Shown: one piece after another, positions 1 through 11,284 of the stretch | Numbering within the stretch: position 1 is the first letter of the stretch | Layout: the number at the start of each line of letters is the position of its first letter | Assembly (NCBI RefSeq): GCF_038087665.1 | Contig: NZ_CP149925.1 | Span: 2,480,870-2,544,869 of the forward strand | DNA from: Gallaecimonas sp. GXIMD4217 | GTDB lineage: Bacteria; Pseudomonadota; Gammaproteobacteria; Enterobacterales; Gallaecimonadaceae | DNA: 64,000 nt | Direction of reading: 5' to 3' | Position numbers and translations under genes: made by a program | Notes under the pieces: model-generated | Databases searched by the model: none | The model's input: only the letters and a program-made list of their open reading frames with translations | What the model was told of the DNA's origin: nothing

Positions 1-833
1 GGAATGGACAGCGGCAGCGCCAGGCGCCACTGGATCTCGGCCCGGGCGTCCGGGGAGTCGTCCTGCAGCAGCTCGGCCAGCGGCAGGGCCGCCAGCTTGC
101 GGCGGCGCTTCTGCACCTCCTGCTCGCCTATGGCCAGGCTGTAGCTGGAAAAGGCCAGCTCCTGCAGTTGCGGTTGCCCGGCCTTGCCTTCATAGCGGTT
201 GCCTTCCTCCAGCACCAGCCGCTGGCTGTCGCCCTGGCCGTCCTCGACCCGGCCGGCGGCCGCCATCAGCACCGAGGACTTGCCGTCGCCGTCGGACAGC
301 TGGGCCACGAAGACGCTGTCCAGCTCGCCGCCGTCGCGGCTGATGTCCTCGATGAACACCACCGCCTTGCCGTTGGCGGTGCGCTGGAAGCGCCCTTCCT
401 GCAGGGTAGCCAGGCCGCTGGAGGCCTGGGCCTTTTCGATGAGCTGGTATTCCTTCTCCAGCGCCCAGGGCCCGGCCACCAGGCTGATGCCGGCGCCCAG
501 CAGGGCAAACACCAGCCCCAGCACCAGGGTCACCCTGGCCACGTACCACTCGGAGACGCCGCAGGAGTGCAGCACCGTCATCTCGTGCTCGGCGTACATG
601 CGGCCATGAGCCAGCAGCACCCCGATGAAGAGCGCCAGGGGCAGGATCAGCGCCAGCAGCGCCGGCATGTGCAGGCCTATGACGGTGGCCACCAGGGTGC
701 CGGGAATGTCGCCCTCGGCGGCGTCGGAGAGCACCGACACGAACTCCCGGCTCATGAAGATGGCCATCAGCACCCCGGCCACGGCCAGCGTGGATTTCAT
801 CGCCTCGAGAAAGAGGTAGCGAAGTATGATCAA
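1..833 (-). CDS. lptF: LPS export ABC transporter permease LptF (3' part outside window)
   Basis: LptF is one of the two inner-membrane permeases of the LptB2FG machine, which extracts lipopolysaccharide from the inner membrane and drives it across the periplasm. The translation begins with a hydrophobic LRYLFLEAMKSTLAV segment. It continues with REFVSVLSDAAEGDIPGTLV, a second membrane segment, and HEMTVLHSCGVS, all closely resembling E. coli LptF. I chose a TTG start (833-831) because it aligns with the E. coli N-terminus and an AAGG lies about 9 bases upstream. About 277 residues are visible; the C-terminal membrane half lies left of the window. It is divergent from pepA, as in E. coli. Confidence 0.9.
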   Translation of the reverse strand, partial: MIILRYLFLEAMKSTLAVAGVLMAIFMSREFVSVLSDAAEGDIPGTLVATVIGLHMPALLALILPLALFIGVLLAHGRMYAEHEMTVLHSCGVSEWYVARVTLVLGLVFALLGAGISLVAGPWALEKEYQLIEKAQASSGLATLQEGRFQRTANGKAVVFIEDISRDGGELDSVFVAQLSDGDGKSSVLMAAAGRVEDGQGDSQRLVLEEGNRYEGKAGQPQLQELAFSSYSLAIGEQEVQKRRRKLAALPLAELLQDDSPDARAEIQWRLALPLSI

Positions 834-1062
834 AACGGCGCCCTTAAGCAGAAATTTGCAGTTTTGCTAAAATCGAACGAAATAAAGGCTGAAGCACTTG
901 TTTTTACAATTTTAACCGGTTTTAATCGGGTCGGCAGACGGCGTGATAAGGCCCTGCCCGTCACCTCAGGTCCCGCCTGAAGTCCCTGACCCATAAGGGC
1001 CTTGCCGCACAGCATTATCCATAAATCTGCCAGCTTTGTCTTTAGGACCTCAAGGAGAGCAC
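834..1062. promoter_or_regulatory. lptF/pepA divergent intergenic region
   Basis: This 229-base region is AT-rich compared with its surroundings, especially 840-940. It must hold the promoters for lptF (minus) and pepA (plus). I could not assign one convincing -35/-10 pair in either direction. The pepA ribosome binding site AAGGAG lies just upstream of its ATG. Confidence 0.5.
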
Positions 1063-2571
1063 ATGGAATTCAGCGTTAAAAGCGGAAGTCCGGAAAAACA
1101 GCGTAGCGCCTGTATCGTAGTCGGTGTCTACGAGCCTCGCCGCCTTTCCCCCGTCGCCGAGCAACTGGACAAGATCAGTGACGGCTATATCTCCAATCTG
1201 CTGCGCCGCGGCGATCTGGAAGGCAAGGCCGGCCAGGTACTGCTGCTGCACCATGTGCCGGGCGTGCTTTCCGAGCGGGTGCTGCTGGTGGGCTGCGGCA
1301 AGGAGCGGGAGCTGGACGAGCGCCAGTACCGCCAGATCATCCAGAAGACCATCGCCACCCTCAACGACACCGGCTCCATGGAGGCGGTCTGCTTCCTGAC
1401 CGAGCTGCACGTCAAGGGCCGCGACACCTACTGGAAGGTGCGCCAGGCGGTGGAAGCCACCCAGGCCGGCCTCTATTCCTTCAACCAGCTCAAGACCAAG
1501 AAGGAAGAGCCGCGCCGGCCGCTGCGCAAGATCACCTTCAACGTCCCGACCCGCCGCGAGCTGGGCCTGGGCGAAAAAGCCATCCGCCACGGCCTGGCCG
1601 TGTCCGCCGGCATGGCCGCCACCCGCGACGTGGCCAACCTGCCCCCCAACATCTGCAACCCCGCCTACCTGGCCAAGATCGCCACAGAACTGGCCGAGCA
1701 GCACGACAAGCTCAGCGTCGAGGTCATCGGCGAGAAGCAGATGGACGAGCTGGGCATGCATTCCTACCTGGCGGTGGGTCGCGGCTCCGACAACGAATCC
1801 CTGATGACGGTCATGCACTACCGCGGTAACCCGGACCCGGACGCCAAGCCCATAGTGCTGGTGGGCAAGGGCCTGACCTTCGACTCCGGCGGCATCTCCC
1901 TCAAGCCCGGCGAGGGCATGGACGAGATGAAGTACGACATGGGCGGCGCCGCCGGCGTGTTCGGCACCATGACCGCCCTGGCCCAGCTGGAGCTGCCCCT
2001 GAACGTCATCGCCATCCTGGCCGGCTGTGAAAACATGCCCGACGGCAAGGCCTACCGCCCCGGCGACATCCTCACCACCATGTCCGGCCAGACCGTGGAA
2101 GTGCTCAACACCGACGCCGAAGGCCGCCTGGTGCTGTGCGACGCCCTGACCTATGTGGAGCGTTTCGAGCCCGAGTGCGTCATCGACACCGCCACCCTCA
2201 CCGGCGCCTGCGTCATCGCCCTGGGCAAGGTGGCCTCCGGCCTGCTGTCCACCCACAATCCCCTGGCCCACGAGCTGCTCAACGCCGCCGACCAGTCCGG
2301 CGACAAGGCCTGGCGCCTGCCGCTGTTCGACGAGTACCAGGAGATGCTGGAGAGCCCCTTCGCCGACATGACCAACCTGGGCGGCCGCCCGGCCGGTACC
2401 ATCACGGCGGCGGCCTTCCTGAGCCGCTTCACCAAGAAGTACAACTGGGCGCACCTGGACATCGCCGGCACCGCCTGGACGAGCGGCAAGGACAAGGGCT
2501 CCACCGGCCGCCCGGTGCCGCTGCTGACCCAGTTCCTGCTGAACCGGGCCGGCGAGAAGCCGGAAGACTGA
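1063..2571 (+). CDS. pepA: Leucyl aminopeptidase PepA
   Basis: PepA is a cytosolic M17 metallo-aminopeptidase that removes N-terminal residues from peptides; in E. coli it also acts as an accessory DNA-binding protein in carAB control and Xer recombination. The 502-residue product matches E. coli PepA (503) almost end to end. It has the metal-binding stretch [13 protein letters not shown] and the M17 signature NTDAEGRL at residues 349-356. The ATG at 1063 is preceded by AAGGAG and gives the canonical start [13 protein letters not shown]; the reading frame is open upstream but lacks such a site. A terminator follows at once, with holC next. Confidence 0.97.
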   Translation: MEFSVKSGSPEKQRSACIVVGVYEPRRLSPVAEQLDKISDGYISNLLRRGDLEGKAGQVLLLHHVPGVLSERVLLVGCGKERELDERQYRQIIQKTIATLNDTGSMEAVCFLTELHVKGRDTYWKVRQAVEATQAGLYSFNQLKTKKEEPRRPLRKITFNVPTRRELGLGEKAIRHGLAVSAGMAATRDVANLPPNICNPAYLAKIATELAEQHDKLSVEVIGEKQMDELGMHSYLAVGRGSDNESLMTVMHYRGNPDPDAKPIVLVGKGLTFDSGGISLKPGEGMDEMKYDMGGAAGVFGTMTALAQLELPLNVIAILAGCENMPDGKAYRPGDILTTMSGQTVEVLNTDAEGRLVLCDALTYVERFEPECVIDTATLTGACVIALGKVASGLLSTHNPLAHELLNAADQSGDKAWRLPLFDEYQEMLESPFADMTNLGGRPAGTITAAAFLSRFTKKYNWAHLDIAGTAWTSGKDKGSTGRPVPLLTQFLLNRAGEKPED

Positions 2572-2576
2572 TGAAC

Positions 2577-2605
2577 CAAAGGGCAGTTTCCACTGCCCTT
2601 TTTTA
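2577..2605 (+). terminator. Rho-independent terminator after pepA
   Basis: The hairpin AAGGGCAG-tttcca-CTGCCCTT is followed by a T run, directly after the pepA stop codon and before holC. Confidence 0.8.
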
Positions 2606-2618
2606 CCTTTGAGGCCCT

Positions 2619-3065
2619 ATGCAACAGGTCACCTTCTGCCTGCTGGGGGACAGCTCCCTCACCGACTTCGCCGCCCGGCTCGCCAAGCACTGCTACCAGC
2701 AGCAAAAGCCCTGCCTGGTCTACTGCGCCACCCAGGCCCAGGCCGAGGCGGTGGACGAGGCGCTCTGGACATTGGCCCCGGACGATTTCGTGCCCCATAA
2801 CCTGGCCGGGGAAGGCCCCAGGAGCGGCGCCCCGGTGCTGATCGCCTGGGAGGGCTCCGGCCCGGTGCGGGGCCGGCCGGCCCTCATCAATCTGCATGAT
2901 TCCGTACCCCAAGTTGCGGTACACTGTCAGGATATTTTCGAGGCGGTCCCAGAGGACGACAGCGGCAAGCAGGCTGCCCGGCAGCGCTTTGTCCAGTATC
3001 GCCAGCAGGGCATCCAGCCCGCCACGGCGCCTCTGCCTGACGTTTTGGCGCAAACCCACAGATAA
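2619..3065 (+). CDS. holC: DNA polymerase III chi subunit HolC
   Basis: HolC (chi) forms the chi-psi pair of the clamp-loader complex and connects the polymerase III holoenzyme to single-strand binding protein. The 148-residue product has the typical N-terminus [13 protein letters not shown], the [17 protein letters not shown] segment and the LINLHDSVP motif of the family. Length matches E. coli HolC (147). The order pepA-holC-valS is conserved with E. coli. The gap to valS is only 14 bases, so holC and valS are probably transcribed together. Confidence 0.93.
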   Translation: MQQVTFCLLGDSSLTDFAARLAKHCYQQQKPCLVYCATQAQAEAVDEALWTLAPDDFVPHNLAGEGPRSGAPVLIAWEGSGPVRGRPALINLHDSVPQVAVHCQDIFEAVPEDDSGKQAARQRFVQYRQQGIQPATAPLPDVLAQTHR

Positions 3066-3079
3066 GTTTTCGAGCAAGC

Positions 3080-5935
<2,856 letters not shown>

Positions 5936-5941
5936 GCATAT

Positions 5942-5973
5942 GAAGGCCTGTTCTTTTTGAGCAGGCCTTTTTC
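5942..5973 (+). terminator. Rho-independent terminator after valS
   Basis: Inverted arms AAGGCCTG and CAGGCCTT enclose an AT-rich loop and are followed by a T run, immediately downstream of the valS stop codon. Confidence 0.75.
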
Positions 5974-6046
5974 CTCAGGGCCCGATGGAGCTACATTACA
6001 TAAGAAGCACCACACACGCGTAATAAGAAGAAGATTGAGGGATCCC

Positions 6047-7966
6047 GTGGCGGATTTGAGTACGGAAAGCCTGCTCCAGCACCTGCACTGCCCCCTGGGC
6101 TGGCTGGACAAGGATGCACAACTGGTCGGTTGGAACCCGGCCTTTGCCAAGCTGTTTGATGGCGCCCCCGATACCTTCTGGTCCCAGTCCGAGCTAAGCG
6201 CCGATTGGCGCCAGCGCCTGCCCGGCCAATGGCAGGACCAACTGCCCGGCGCCGGCCTGGTTCAGGTCCATGCCACCGCCCTGCCCGGCGGTGAGGGGAG
6301 CCTGCTCAGCGTCCGTCCCCTGGTCGATGACGGCCACTGCGTCCTGGATCTGCTCAGCCACCCCATTTTCATCCAGAGCCCCGAAGGCGCCCTGCTGGCC
6401 TGCAACCAGGCCTTCGCCGCCCTGCTCGGCCGGGAGCGCCAGGCGCTTATCGGCCTGGGCCATGATCAGCTGTTCAGCCAGCCCTGGGGCCAGGCGCTGG
6501 CGGAACAGCGCCGGCAGTTGCTGGACTCGGGCCAGGCACATCAGTACCAGCAGCAGCTGGACGGGCAGCCGGTGCTGATCAGGCAGCGCCCGCTCGCCAG
6601 CGGCGAGCGCCTGCTGGCCGTGGTCGGCGAGTTCTGGGAACAGCCCCAGGCCGTGGTCGGCGAGTTTTGGGAACTGCCCCAGGTGGCCAACCGCGATGCC
6701 CTGCTCAGCCACCTGGAGGAGCAGATCCTCATCGCCAAGCGCACCAAGATGCCGCTGGGCCTGATGCTCATCGACCTCTGTAACTTCCAGCAGATCAACG
6801 ACGACTACGGCCTGCAGCTCGGCGACCGCCTGCTCAGGGTCGTGGCCGAGCGGCTCGGCTCCGGCGTCCGCGAGACCGACATGGTGGCCCGCCTGGAGGG
6901 CGACCGCTTTGCCGTGGTCGCTTCCCACCTGCAGGACAAGGCGGCCATGGCCCAGGTGCTGACCAAGGTCAGTGCCCTGTTCGAAAGCCCCTTCCTGCTC
7001 GACGACCAGAAGATCCGCCTCAACTTCCGCACCGGCATCGCCGTCTACCCGGAGGATGCCGAAGAGGGGCCTCCCCTGTTCAACAACGCCGAGCTGGCCC
7101 TGCACAACATCAAGAAGGAAGGCGGGGAAATCCGTTTCTATGACGACAAGATCGACGTCATGGTCCGCAAGACCCGGGAGCTGGGCAAGGATCTGGGCCG
7201 GGCCCTGGAAGACAACCAGTTCGCGCTGCGCTTCCAGCCCGTGGTCAGTGCCTACGGCAACAAGCTGATCGGCGTCGAGACCCTGCTGCGCTGGAACCAC
7301 CCGGTGCACGGTGAACTGCAGCCCCAGGAGTTCATCTACATCGCCGAGAGCGTGGGGCTGATCAACGAGGTCGGCAACCATGTGCTGGACATGCTCAAGG
7401 CCCAGCTGGAGCGCTGGCAGGACTACGGCATCTTCAACATCAACCTGTCCCTGAACGTGTCGCCGGCGCAGCTGCGCCATGGCGATCTCTACGACAGGCT
7501 CAAGGTGATCGTCGACGAGCTGGGCGGCCCGGATCAGTTCACCCTGGAGCTGGAGCTCAACGAATCGGCCATCTATGCCGACGGCCAGCGCTACACCCAG
7601 CAGCTGCTGGATCTGAAGAAGCTGGGCATACGCCTGACCATAGACGAGTTCGGCAGCGTCAACGGCGCCCTGAACAACCTGACCAAGCTGCCCATCGATA
7701 CCCTGAAGATCGACCGGCACTACGTCGCCAAGCTCACCAAGGACAGGGACGCCGACACCCTGGTCAGGGCCATCATCAAGCTGGGCAAGGAGCTCGGCAT
7801 CCGCACCAGCGCCGTGGGCGTGGAGAGCCTGGATCAGCTCAACTTCCTGCGCAACGAACGCTGCGAGCAGGTCCAGGGCTTTGCGGTCTCCACCCCCATC
7901 GAGGGGGAAGACTTCATCACCTGGTACCACAACTTCAACCTGGTCAGGGGCGGCATCCAGCCCTGA
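6047..7966 (+). CDS. PAS-GGDEF-EAL protein with degenerate GGDEF
   Basis: This looks like a cytosolic cyclic-di-GMP signalling protein of 639 residues. No membrane segment is visible. The N-terminal third resembles PAS-type sensory sequence (HPIFIQSPEGALLACNQAFAALLGRERQALIG). The GGDEF active site is replaced by EGDRF (284-288), but an inhibitory-site RxxD is kept (RETD, 275-278). This suggests a product-binding rather than cyclase domain. The EAL domain keeps the first Glu (ETL, E411), the KID lysine and a late Glu, but the DDFG motif reads DEFG (D533, E534), so phosphodiesterase activity is doubtful. I chose a GTG start at 6047, which follows GAGGG; earlier codons lie in the valS terminator. 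It contains an 11-residue tandem duplication. Confidence 0.85.
   Translation: MADLSTESLLQHLHCPLGWLDKDAQLVGWNPAFAKLFDGAPDTFWSQSELSADWRQRLPGQWQDQLPGAGLVQVHATALPGGEGSLLSVRPLVDDGHCVLDLLSHPIFIQSPEGALLACNQAFAALLGRERQALIGLGHDQLFSQPWGQALAEQRRQLLDSGQAHQYQQQLDGQPVLIRQRPLASGERLLAVVGEFWEQPQAVVGEFWELPQVANRDALLSHLEEQILIAKRTKMPLGLMLIDLCNFQQINDDYGLQLGDRLLRVVAERLGSGVRETDMVARLEGDRFAVVASHLQDKAAMAQVLTKVSALFESPFLLDDQKIRLNFRTGIAVYPEDAEEGPPLFNNAELALHNIKKEGGEIRFYDDKIDVMVRKTRELGKDLGRALEDNQFALRFQPVVSAYGNKLIGVETLLRWNHPVHGELQPQEFIYIAESVGLINEVGNHVLDMLKAQLERWQDYGIFNINLSLNVSPAQLRHGDLYDRLKVIVDELGGPDQFTLELELNESAIYADGQRYTQQLLDLKKLGIRLTIDEFGSVNGALNNLTKLPIDTLKIDRHYVAKLTKDRDADTLVRAIIKLGKELGIRTSAVGVESLDQLNFLRNERCEQVQGFAVSTPIEGEDFITWYHNFNLVRGGIQP
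6617..6682 (+). repeat. 33-bp tandem duplication within the GGDEF-EAL gene
   Basis: Two adjacent 33-base copies (6617-6649 and 6650-6682) differ at two positions and encode AVVGEFWEQPQ followed by AVVGEFWELPQ. The repeat lies in the linker between the PAS-like region and the GGDEF domain and keeps the frame open. Confidence 0.95.
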
Positions 7967-7968
7967 CG

Positions 7969-8001
7969 AAAAAGCGGCTCCCTGGGGAGCCGCTTTTGTT
8001 T
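7969..8001 (+). terminator. Rho-independent terminator after the GGDEF-EAL gene
   Basis: The hairpin AAGCGGCTCC-ctgg-GGAGCCGCTT is followed by a T-rich run. Confidence 0.8.
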
Positions 8002-8073
8002 TGATTGGCAATGAACTGGCCGGGACACTAGAATTAACTTTCTGATAACAAAGCCATTCTTCCCGGAGGTTCT

Positions 8074-9063
8074 ATGAGGCTCACCCTGTTTTGCCTGCTG
8101 TTCACCCTGCTGCTCCCGGCCAAGGCCGTCCCCCAGCCGGGTCAGGGCATCAAGGTACAGCCGCTGCAGAGCTCCATTGCCGAAGAACGCTTCCAGACCC
8201 TGCTGGTGGTGCGCGCCCTGGAGGAGCTGGGTTACGAGGTGGCGCCGGTCAGGGAAATGGAATACGCCAGTGCCCACCAGGCCATCGCCAGCGGCGAGGC
8301 CACCTTCATGGCCAATCACTGGGATCCCCTCCATACCGACTTCCTGCTCAAGGCCGATCCCAAGGGGCGACTGATCTACCGCCAGGGCACCTATTCCCCC
8401 GAGGCCATGCAGGGCTACCTGATCGACCGCAGGACCGCCAAGAAGCACGGCATCAGCCGCCTCGACCAGCTCAAGGATCCGGCCCTGGCCAAGTTGTTCG
8501 ACCGGGACGGCGACGGCAAGGCCGATCTCACCGGCTGCAATCCCGGCTGGGGCTGCGCCAGGGTCATCAACCACCAGCTGCAGGCCTACGGCCTGACCGA
8601 CACCGTCACCCACCACAGCGGCGACTACTCGGCCCTCATTGCCGATACCCTGGCCCGGTTCCGCAAGGGCGAGCCGGTGCTCTACTATACCTGGACCCCC
8701 TACTGGATCGCCGGGCTGATGGTACCCGGCAAGGACGTGATCTGGCTGCAGGTCCCCTTTTCGTCCCTGCCCGGCGCCCGCGCCGACGTGGACACCAGCC
8801 TGCCCGACGGCAGCAACTACGGCTTCCAGCCCAACGACCAGCGCATCATCGCCAACAAGGCCTTCACCGACGCCAACCCGGCCGCGGCCAGGCTGTTTTC
8901 GCTCATGTACCTGTCCGCCAACGACATCAGCGCCCAGAACCTGCGCATGCGCCGGGGCGAGCGGAACAAGGCCGATATCGCCGGCCATGTGGACGCCTGG
9001 ATCCGCGCCCACCGCGCCCGCTTCGATCAGTGGCTGGCCGAAGCCAGGAAGGCGGCCCGCTAG
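8074..9063 (+). CDS. ProX-like glycine betaine/proline-betaine periplasmic binding protein
   Basis: This is a periplasmic substrate-binding protein of the OpuAC/ProX family, which delivers glycine betaine, choline or related osmolytes to an ABC importer. A signal peptide (MRLTLFCLLFTLLLPAKA) is followed by a mature chain with GEATFMANHWDPLHTDFL. The family hallmark DLTGCNPGWGCARVINHQL (written here in part) is close to E. coli ProX; length is 329 against 330. The ATG follows CGGAGG. No ProV ATPase or ProW permease gene is adjacent, so it is an orphan. Its stop codon shares the palindrome CTAG with the stop codon of the convergent SMR gene. The exact ligand cannot be read from the sequence. 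Confidence 0.88.
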   Translation: MRLTLFCLLFTLLLPAKAVPQPGQGIKVQPLQSSIAEERFQTLLVVRALEELGYEVAPVREMEYASAHQAIASGEATFMANHWDPLHTDFLLKADPKGRLIYRQGTYSPEAMQGYLIDRRTAKKHGISRLDQLKDPALAKLFDRDGDGKADLTGCNPGWGCARVINHQLQAYGLTDTVTHHSGDYSALIADTLARFRKGEPVLYYTWTPYWIAGLMVPGKDVIWLQVPFSSLPGARADVDTSLPDGSNYGFQPNDQRIIANKAFTDANPAAARLFSLMYLSANDISAQNLRMRRGERNKADIAGHVDAWIRAHRARFDQWLAEARKAAR

Positions 9064-9386
9064 GACACCAGCTTCAAGCCCACCAGGGCGGTGAGCAGCA
9101 GGCCCAGGAAAAACAGCCGGGCGCCGCCGACGGGGTCGCCAAACCAGATCATGCCCACCACCGCCGTGCCCAGGGCGCCGATGCCGGTCCAGAGCGCATA
9201 GGCGGTCCCGATCGGCACGCTGGCCATGGCCCTGGTCAGGCAGAAGAAACTGGCCGCGCTCAGCACCACAAAGGCCAGGGAGGGCCCCGTCCTGCTGAAG
9301 CCGTCGGACAGCTTCAGTGCCGTTGCAAAGCCCACCTCGAACAATCCCGCCAACAGCAACATCAGCCACGCCACATCAACCCCCAA
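9060..9386 (-). CDS. Small multidrug resistance (SMR) family transporter, Gdx/SugE-like
   Basis: SMR proteins are four-helix dual-topology exporters in the inner membrane, driven by proton exchange. This 108-residue protein has the Glu in helix 1 (AGLFEVGFA) and the signature PIGTAYALWTGIGALG. KLSDGFSR resembles the SugE/Gdx subgroup, whose known substrate is guanidinium. A TTG start at 9386 has AGGAAG about 6 bases upstream. A GTG at 9374 aligns better with the E. coli SugE N-terminus (VAWLMLLLAG versus MSWIILVIAG), so the start is uncertain. It is divergent from a marR gene, and two matching palindromes lie between them, one overlapping the likely ribosome site of this gene. Confidence 0.88.
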   Translation of the reverse strand: MGVDVAWLMLLLAGLFEVGFATALKLSDGFSRTGPSLAFVVLSAASFFCLTRAMASVPIGTAYALWTGIGALGTAVVGMIWFGDPVGGARLFFLGLLLTALVGLKLVS

Positions 9387-9387
9387 C

Positions 9388-9405
9388 TATCTTCCTAGAA
9401 AGACA
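9388..9405. promoter_or_regulatory. Putative MarR operator 1
   Basis: The sequence TATCTTCCTAGAAAGACA is an imperfect palindrome with arms TATCTT and AAGACA. It matches the second site at 9420-9437. Centre-to-centre distance is 32 bases, close to three helical turns, so both would lie on the same DNA face. It covers the likely ribosome site of the SMR gene. Confidence 0.7.
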
Positions 9406-9419
9406 TTTCGCCGTGATAC

Positions 9420-9437
9420 TATCTTCCCGGAAAGATA
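9420..9437. promoter_or_regulatory. Putative MarR operator 2
   Basis: The sequence TATCTTCCCGGAAAGATA has perfect outer arms TATCTT/AAGATA around six central bases. It ends 16 bases before the marR ATG, so binding there would fit autorepression of marR as well as control of the divergent SMR gene. Confidence 0.72.
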
Positions 9438-9453
9438 AATACAAGGTGACATC

Positions 9454-9951
9454 ATGAGTCGTTCCCGCGCCGGTATCACCGAGCTGGAGAAGGAGTGGCG
9501 CCGGCACTGGCCGGAAGCCATGACGGAAAATGCCCTGCTGACCCCCGCCCTCTATCGCCTGCAGGAGCACCTGGGCCGCTGCGCCGAAAGGCTGCTAAAG
9601 CCCCACGGCCTGCAGAGCGCCGATTTTGAGGTACTGTCGGCGCTTCGGGCCAGCCCCCCACCACACAGCCTGACCCCCACCGAGCTGTACCGGCGCCTGC
9701 TGGTCAGCTCCGGCGGCATGACCAAGATCCTGGCCAGGCTCGAAGACAGGGGGCTGATCACCAGGCCCGCCAACCCGGAAGATGCCCGCAGCAAGCTGGT
9801 GACCCTGGCCGAGCCCGGCAAAGAGTTGATTGAAAAGCTGACGGCGGCCCTGGTGACCGAGGAAGGCAAGCTGCTGGCGTTGCTGGACGACGCCCCCGGC
9901 CTGGAGCGGGTGCTGACGGCCTGGCTGGACAGGATCGAAAAGGCCGGCTAA
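9454..9951 (+). CDS. MarR family transcriptional regulator
   Basis: MarR proteins are dimeric winged-helix regulators that usually repress a neighbouring transporter or stress gene and release DNA on binding a small ligand. In this 165-residue protein, LQSADFEVLSALRASPPPHSL leads into the recognition helix region LTPTELYRRLLVSSGGMTKILARLEDRGLI. The wing has the family pattern NPEDARSKLVTL (DxR). The ATG follows AAGGTG. The divergent SMR exporter and the paired palindromes in the 67-base gap make this pump its most likely target, along with its own gene. The ligand is unknown. Confidence 0.9.
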   Translation: MSRSRAGITELEKEWRRHWPEAMTENALLTPALYRLQEHLGRCAERLLKPHGLQSADFEVLSALRASPPPHSLTPTELYRRLLVSSGGMTKILARLEDRGLITRPANPEDARSKLVTLAEPGKELIEKLTAALVTEEGKLLALLDDAPGLERVLTAWLDRIEKAG

Positions 9952-9966
9952 TGCCGGCCTTGTTCA
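9939..9966 (+). terminator. Hairpin at the end of marR
   Basis: AAGGCCGGC-taat-GCCGGCCTT encloses the marR stop codon and is followed by a moderate T-rich stretch. It lies between convergent marR and rraB and may serve both. Confidence 0.55.
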
Positions 9967-9976
9967 TATAGGTGAC

Positions 9977-10387
9977 TCAGTGCAGCTGTTCGTCGTCGTC
10001 GAACTCGTCTTCGTCGTCGAGCTCCTCGGCCAGCACGTCGTCACCGAAATAGGTGCCCCAACCGTCGTACTCCACCCCGAACTTCTCCGCCAGGGCAATG
10101 AGGGCGTCGGTGTCGGCGTTGAGCTTCTCCAGCACCAGGGGCTCTTCCTTGATGGCGTCGAAGCAGTAGACCAGGTTGCGGCCTTCCTTGAATTCCTCGG
10201 CGTCGCTGACCTCGAAGCCCAGCTTGAAGGCCTCCACGGCCACCTTCTCCAGGCGGGAGAAGTCTTTGGCGGCGAAGTGATGCTCCACCACGAAATCGTC
10301 GCTGAAGTCGGCGCCGTCGTTTTGCAGGGCCTCCAGGATCTCCTTGTTGTCGAGACGCTGTTCAGCCTGCAGGCTCTCTAGGGACAT
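9977..10387 (-). CDS. rraB: Regulator of ribonuclease E activity B
   Basis: RraB is a small acidic cytosolic protein that binds RNase E and alters which RNAs the degradosome cleaves. The 136-residue product begins with MSLESLQAEQRLDNKEILEAL and contains VEHHFAAKDFSRLEKVAVEAFKLGFEV and the DGWGTYFGDDV motif of the family. A very acidic tail follows (LDDEDEFDDDEQLH). Length agrees with E. coli RraB (138). It is transcribed alone, convergent with marR and about 85 bases downstream of the plsC stop codon on the same strand. Confidence 0.93.
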   Translation of the reverse strand: MSLESLQAEQRLDNKEILEALQNDGADFSDDFVVEHHFAAKDFSRLEKVAVEAFKLGFEVSDAEEFKEGRNLVYCFDAIKEEPLVLEKLNADTDALIALAEKFGVEYDGWGTYFGDDVLAEELDDEDEFDDDEQLH

Positions 10388-10472
10388 GGTGCTTACTCTT
10401 CTTAATCCGGGATCGCCGCAAGCCTAGCATGGCGCCGGCCCGGTAGCCAGAAGGCCAAGGCCGGTATTCGCC

Positions 10473-11168
10473 TCAGCCGAGCTCTGCCAGGGCCTGGCTC
10501 ATTTGGGCATGGCACTGCTGGGACAGCTCGCGGACCTGGCGGCGCTCAACCTGGCTGGTGTCGATGGCGGGCAGGTAGCGCACCACCACTTCGCCGTTGT
10601 GCCACTGGTTGAGGCGGATCCTGTCCAGGCTGGACACCACCACCGGCACGATGGGCACCTGGGCGTCCACGGCGGTGTGGAAGGCGCCGGTCTTGAAGGG
10701 CAGCAGGCCGCGGCCATAGGAGCGGGTGCCCTCGGGGAACAGCCAGACCGACAGGCCGTCTTCGCGGATGCGCCGGCCCACCACGTCCAGGGTGCCCTTG
10801 GCCCGGGCCGAGTTCTTGCGGTCGATGAGGATGTTGCCGGTCAGCCAGTACAGTTGGCCGAAGAAGGGGATCCACTTCAGGCTCTTCTTGCCGATGCTGA
10901 CGGTTCCGGGGCGGACACCGCCGGCGGCGGTGAACAGATCGTAGTTGTTCTGGTGGTTGCAGACGTAGACGGCCGGGCCCTGGGGCAGGTTTTCCTGGCC
11001 CTCGATACGCAGCCTGATGCCCAGTACCGGCGCCATGCGCGCGAACAGGTGGGCGAAACGGCAGACATGGTTGGGATGAAAGGGGCGCAGCAGGCAGAAC
11101 AGGCTGCCCAGGACGCCTACCAGGAGGATGAACAGGGCCAACAGCAGCAGGCGGACAACAGCGAGCAT
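10473..11168 (-). CDS. plsC: 1-acyl-sn-glycerol-3-phosphate acyltransferase
   Basis: PlsC acylates lysophosphatidic acid at position 2 to make phosphatidic acid, the precursor of membrane phospholipids, at the inner face of the inner membrane. The 231-residue protein has an N-terminal membrane segment (VRLLLLALFILLVGVLGSL) and the catalytic NHQNNYD (71-77, the HX4D box). GKKSLKWIPFFGQLYWLTGNILIDR and FPEGTRS (144-150) follow, all as in E. coli PlsC. The ATG is preceded by GGAGG. In E. coli plsC lies next to parC; here a heptosyltransferase and kdkA separate them. Confidence 0.95.
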   Translation of the reverse strand: MLAVVRLLLLALFILLVGVLGSLFCLLRPFHPNHVCRFAHLFARMAPVLGIRLRIEGQENLPQGPAVYVCNHQNNYDLFTAAGGVRPGTVSIGKKSLKWIPFFGQLYWLTGNILIDRKNSARAKGTLDVVGRRIREDGLSVWLFPEGTRSYGRGLLPFKTGAFHTAVDAQVPIVPVVVSSLDRIRLNQWHNGEVVVRYLPAIDTSQVERRQVRELSQQCHAQMSQALAELG

Positions 11169-11284
11169 GGATCCTCCGGTTTGGGCCGCAACAAACGGCG
11201 CTCGGGCAGGGGCAAATCGAAATCAGCGCACGATTGTACGCCCAAGGCAGCGGCCAGCCAAGTCCGCTTTGTTATAAATAGCCG

